This document shows, piece by piece, positions 61,198-64,000 of a stretch of DNA of 64,000 nucleotides. Within the stretch, counting starts at the first letter, position 1. Each line of letters begins with the position of its first letter. A model generated the notes under the pieces. That model saw nothing but the letters and a program-made list of their open reading frames with translations, did no database searches and had not been told where the DNA came from. Source of the stretch: JBIYSM02 sp044759095. Its GTDB lineage: Bacteria > Bacillota > Bacilli > Brevibacillales > Brevibacillaceae. The translations under genes were made by a program, and so were the position numbers. The stretch is from assembly GCF_044759095.2 (NCBI RefSeq), contig NZ_JBIYSM020000014.1, positions 18,482 through 82,481 on the forward strand. Reading direction: 5' to 3'.

Positions 61198-61797
61198 ATG
61201 ATGCATCCGCATACAGAGCTGCGTTACGTGAACGACGCAATCGGGTACGGTGTGTTTGCCACCAAAATGATTCCCAAGGGGACGATTGTCTGGGTGCTGG
61301 ACGATCTTGACCAGATTCTCGATCCGTCTTACGTGGAGTCCCTCGACCCCATACGGAAGCAGGATATCCTAAAGTATTCGTACCGCAACCGGCAGGGCAA
61401 GTACGTTCTATGCTGGGACATAGGACGCTACGTCAATCACAGCTTTCATGCCAATTGCGTCGGAACGGCGTATGAACTGGAGCTGGCGGCACGCGACATT
61501 TATCCGGGGGAACAGCTGACGGATGATTACGGAACGTTAAATCTCGATGAACCGTTTGACTGTTTTCCGGAAGCAGGTACGGAACGCGTGAAAGTGATGC
61601 CCGATGATCTGCTGCGGTATTATCCGTGCTGGGATCGCCTTGCCAAAGAGGCATTTCGGCAATTTCATCATGTAAATCAGCCTCTGAAGCATCTGATCAA
61701 GCCCCAGTTCTGGCGAAAGGTGCACGCGGTGGCTGACGGGAAGGAGCCGTTGGAATCCATTTTGAACATCTATTACGACCGCAGCCTGATTCAGTAA
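61198..61797 (+). CDS. SET-domain protein (possible lysine methyltransferase)
   Basis: A 199-residue protein with a SET domain: GYGVFATKMIPKGTIVWVLDD at the start, the catalytic-site pattern NHSFHANC (about residue 84), and ELAARDIYPGEQLTDDYGTLN with the conserved Tyr. SET domains methylate lysine using SAM; bacterial versions are rare and mostly unstudied. The C-terminal part (about 130-199) has scattered His and Trp. ATG 61198 follows AAGGGGTGG by 8 bases. No neighbour suggests a target. Confidence 0.82.
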   Translation: MMHPHTELRYVNDAIGYGVFATKMIPKGTIVWVLDDLDQILDPSYVESLDPIRKQDILKYSYRNRQGKYVLCWDIGRYVNHSFHANCVGTAYELELAARDIYPGEQLTDDYGTLNLDEPFDCFPEAGTERVKVMPDDLLRYYPCWDRLAKEAFRQFHHVNQPLKHLIKPQFWRKVHAVADGKEPLESILNIYYDRSLIQ

Positions 61798-61800
61798 AGA

Positions 61801-61850
61801 CAGCCGGCGAGGTTGAGGAGGGCATCCTGACCCTCCCGGCCTCGCTGCTC
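61801..61850 (+). terminator. Hairpin after the SET-domain gene
   Basis: GCGAGG/CCTCGC and GGAGGG/CCCTCC make a two-part stem right after the stop codon. There is no T run, so termination is uncertain. Confidence 0.45.
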
Positions 61851-61944
61851 TTACATCATGAAGACGAGAGCGTTCGTCCATGTTGAACTATTGATGGGGA
61901 ATCAGTATTATTGAATACAAAGGTTATCGAAAGGTTGATTGTAC

Positions 61945-63597
61945 GTGGAAAACAAGCCAGCTTCATCCAATTTTCTCCGCAATATTATCCTCGATGATTT
62001 GCAATCGGGACGAGTAAAAGAGATCGTTACGCGTTTTCCGCCTGAACCAAACGGTTATCTTCATATCGGACATGCCAAATCCATCTGCCTGAACTTTGAG
62101 TTGGCAGACGAATTTAACGGCAGAACCAACCTGCGTTTTGATGATACCAATCCGGTAAAAGAAGACATCGAATTCGTCGAATCGATCAAGGAAGACGTAA
62201 AATGGCTGGGTTTCGAGTGGGACGGCCTGTTTTTTGCGTCCGACTACTTTGAAGAAATGTACAACCGTGCCGTGCTGCTGATCAAAAAGGGCAAGGCGTA
62301 CGTCTGCGATCTTTCTGCCGAAGAGATCCGCTTGACCCGGGGCACACTGACTGAGCCGGGAAAAGAGAGTCCGTACCGCAACCGTTCCGTGGAAGAAAAC
62401 CTGGACCTGTTTGATCGTATGCGCAAGGGTGAATTCAAAGATGGAGAAAAAGTGCTGCGGGCCAAAATCGACATGAGCTCCCCCAACATAAACATGCGCG
62501 ACCCGGTTCTCTACCGCATCTCCCACACGACGCACCACAACACGGGCGACAAGTGGTGCATCTATCCGATGTACGCCTACGCTCATCCGCTGGAAGACGC
62601 GATCGAGGGAGTAACGCACTCCATCTGTACGCTGGAATTTGAGGATCAACGGCCGCTGTACGACTGGGTCATTCAGGAGTGCGAGATGGAGCATGTGCCG
62701 CGCCAGTACGAGTTTGCCCGTCTGAACATGACCAATACCGTGATGAGCAAGCGGAAGCTGAAGCAGCTGGTCGACGAGGGAGTCGTGGACGGTTGGGACG
62801 ACCCGCGCATGCCGACCATTTCCGGTCTGCGCCGCAGAGGCTTCACGCCGGAGTCGATCCGCACATTTGCCCGGGAGATTGGCGTGGCGCGCAGCAACAG
62901 CGTGGTCGACGCGAAAATGCTGGAGCATTTCATCCGCGAAGATTTGAAGCTGAAGGCGCCGCGAACAATGGGTGTCCTGCGTCCGCTGAAGGTGGTTATC
63001 ACCAATTATCCGGAAGATCAGGTAGAAATGCTGGATGCGGAAATCAACCCGGAAAATCCGGAAATGGGAATGCGGCAAATTCCGTTCTCCCGGGAAATCT
63101 ACATTGAGCAGGACGACTTCATGGAAAACCCGCCGAGCAAGTACTTCCGCCTGTTCCCAGGCAACGAGGTGCGTCTGAAGAACGCCTACTTCATCAAGTG
63201 CAACGACGTAATCAAGGACGAACAAGGCAACGTGGTAGAGCTGCACTGCACCTACGACCCCGAGACCAAGAGCGGTTCCGGTTTTACCGGCCGCAAAGTA
63301 AAGGGGACCATTCACTGGGTGGATGCCAAACACGCGCTGCCGGCCGAATTCCGCCTGTACGAACCGCTTATACTGGACGTGGAGGAGGAAGGCTCGTTCC
63401 TGGAAAACATCAACCCGAACTCGCTGGAGATCCTCCAGGGCTTCGTGGAGCCGAACATGAAGGAAGCGAGACCGCAAGACAAGTTCCAGTTCTTCCGTCA
63501 CGGGTACTTCAACGTCGACCCCAAACACACGACAGAGGACAAGCTGGTGTTCAACCGGATCGTCTCGCTGAAAAGCTCGTTTGAGCTGCCGAAATAA
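61945..63597 (+). CDS. glnS: Glutaminyl-tRNA synthetase
   Basis: A 550-residue class I aminoacyl-tRNA synthetase with PPEPNGYLHIGHAKS (HIGH motif, about residue 38), MSKRKL (KMSKS variant, about residue 267) and the GlnRS/GluRS catalytic domain and beta-barrel C-terminus. It charges tRNA-Gln directly. Many Bacillota, including B. subtilis, lack it and use GatCAB transamidation instead. GTG 61945 is used because AAAGG lies 10 bases upstream; TTG 61939 is closer. A terminator follows at 63611. Confidence 0.93.
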   Translation: MENKPASSNFLRNIILDDLQSGRVKEIVTRFPPEPNGYLHIGHAKSICLNFELADEFNGRTNLRFDDTNPVKEDIEFVESIKEDVKWLGFEWDGLFFASDYFEEMYNRAVLLIKKGKAYVCDLSAEEIRLTRGTLTEPGKESPYRNRSVEENLDLFDRMRKGEFKDGEKVLRAKIDMSSPNINMRDPVLYRISHTTHHNTGDKWCIYPMYAYAHPLEDAIEGVTHSICTLEFEDQRPLYDWVIQECEMEHVPRQYEFARLNMTNTVMSKRKLKQLVDEGVVDGWDDPRMPTISGLRRRGFTPESIRTFAREIGVARSNSVVDAKMLEHFIREDLKLKAPRTMGVLRPLKVVITNYPEDQVEMLDAEINPENPEMGMRQIPFSREIYIEQDDFMENPPSKYFRLFPGNEVRLKNAYFIKCNDVIKDEQGNVVELHCTYDPETKSGSGFTGRKVKGTIHWVDAKHALPAEFRLYEPLILDVEEEGSFLENINPNSLEILQGFVEPNMKEARPQDKFQFFRHGYFNVDPKHTTEDKLVFNRIVSLKSSFELPK

Positions 63598-63610
63598 CGT
63601 AACAAAACGG

Positions 63611-63642
63611 AAGCTGTTGACCTTGAGTCAGCAGCTTTTTTT
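63611..63642 (+). terminator. Terminator of glnS
   Basis: AAGCTGTTGAC and GTCAGCAGCTT pair with one wobble and run into TTTTTTT. Confidence 0.85.
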
Positions 63643-63646
63643 CGTG

Positions 63647-63771
63647 TATAAGAATTTAAAAATTTGGACATCCCATACAGCCGCTAGAAAAGTGTTCGGG
63701 GCCCCGCCCGACGAAAAAAGGGACCCCACTCGGCTCAGCGATAGCTACCGCCGAGTGGGGTGAGAATAGCT
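63647..63771 (+). repeat. Dispersed hairpin repeat, copy 6 (long form, cut by an IS)
   Basis: Full left extension (TATAAGAATTTAAAAATTTG, ATACAGCCGC), GGGGCCCC core, inner hairpin arms CCCCACTCGGC/GCCGAGTGGGG, then GAATAGCTAG where other copies continue toward GCCGGGTGGG. The right arm is missing and foreign sequence starts, so the element was split by the insertion sequence. Confidence 0.85.
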
Positions 63772-64000
63772 AGTTTCCCCTGAAAAATTCCTGGGGTAAG
63801 TCAAAAACAAAAGGAATTCAGCTCTCTAAATGGAAGTAGTTGTTGACGAGGCAATACATCCAAAAAGAGGGACTGAATTCCTTTCTTCATAAAGAAATTC
63901 AACAGTGCTCCTCGAAAATCCTTTTTGAGGTGAGCGATTATGTTAAAACTTCGTAACGAGCAAATCACATTGTGGGATACCCTTCTCCCTGAACCAATCC
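63772..64000 (+). mobile_element. Left end of an insertion sequence
   Basis: Starts TTTCCCCTGAAAAATTCC, where repeat copy 6 is broken. A perfect 12-base inverted repeat (AAAGGAATTCAG 63810-63821, CTGAATTCCTTT 63873-63884) flanks a possible promoter with TTGACG. The transposase gene begins at 63940. The right end lies outside the window. The family is not certain; the transposase start resembles IS1182/IS5-related elements. Confidence 0.75.
63940..64000 (+). CDS. Transposase, first 20 codons only
   Basis: ATG 63940 with GAGGTG upstream opens MLKLRNEQITLWDTLLPEPI and runs off the window. Transposases starting this way (LEQLTLWDTLLPEE-type) belong to DDE elements common in Bacilli. The catalytic residues are not in view. 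Confidence 0.65.
   Translation, partial: MLKLRNEQITLWDTLLPEPI

Noticed and set aside
61850..61944. T-box leader before glnS
   Set aside because: No T-box sequence, specifier loop or antiterminator could be found in the short leader.
61963..63528. 521-codon minus-strand frame opposite glnS
   Set aside because: Shadow of GlnRS; no start signal or domain.
5615..63771. Hairpin repeats as a CRISPR array
   Set aside because: Copies are kilobases apart, differ in length and have no regular spacers or cas genes.

Overview
The window is a chromosomal segment from an endospore-forming member of the Bacillota, most like Brevibacillus or a relative. Evidence: the WalRK cluster (M23 peptidase, walR-walK-walH-walI-walJ, htrA, CxxH/CxxC protein, rlmH), an SspH spore protein, SAM-I and purine riboswitches, AGGAGG ribosome-binding sites and common TTG/GTG starts. 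The genus is an inference from gene content and order.

Layout. 1-8977: cell-wall peptidase, WalRK operon, HtrA, RlmH. 8978-12044: an AT-rich islet placed exactly at the rlmH stop codon, flanked by direct repeats of the rlmH 3' end and carrying terminal inverted repeats. It resembles a decayed SCC-type island and holds a SEC-C/TPR gene, a small ORF, a broken fic gene and an 11-bp repeat tract. 12045-17960: mixed accessory genes (SDR/LysR pair, DUF488, TetR remnant, TPR-GGDEF protein, frameshifted secreted protein, CarD). 17968-32490: MATE pump, sspH, fumC, lplT-aas, a two-component system, hrpB, rocB, DDAH. 32609-38896: guaD and a fruR-fruK-fruA-ptsH-ptsI operon. 39209-40726: an alanine/Na+ symporter gene interrupted by a repeat element. 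40861-42505: a purine riboswitch ahead of an FAD-dependent dehydrogenase. 42563-47340: LysR/MFS pair, DUF3298 protein, hydrolase remnant, chemotaxis-type receptor. 47357-53587: a SAM-I riboswitch ahead of a BMP-type nucleoside ABC importer, a Moco oxidoreductase and a nucleoside phosphorylase. 53595-60008: a glycerol-3-phosphate operon (glpP, HAD phosphatase, ugpC-A-E-B, glpQ) with a terminator leader. 60408-64000: membrane protein, SET-domain protein, GlnRS and the left end of an insertion sequence.

A family of GC-rich hairpin repeats (six copies) runs through the window. Short and long forms exist, and the long form nests a second hairpin that resembles the short form. One copy has inserted into the symporter gene with a possible GGTTAT duplication. 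Another is itself cut by the insertion sequence at the right edge.

The best candidates for something undescribed are the SCC-like islet at rlmH, the nested hairpin repeat family, the SAM-riboswitch operon that pairs nucleoside import with phosphorolysis and a Moco enzyme, and the purine riboswitch on an FAD dehydrogenase. No CRISPR array, tRNA or rRNA gene was seen.
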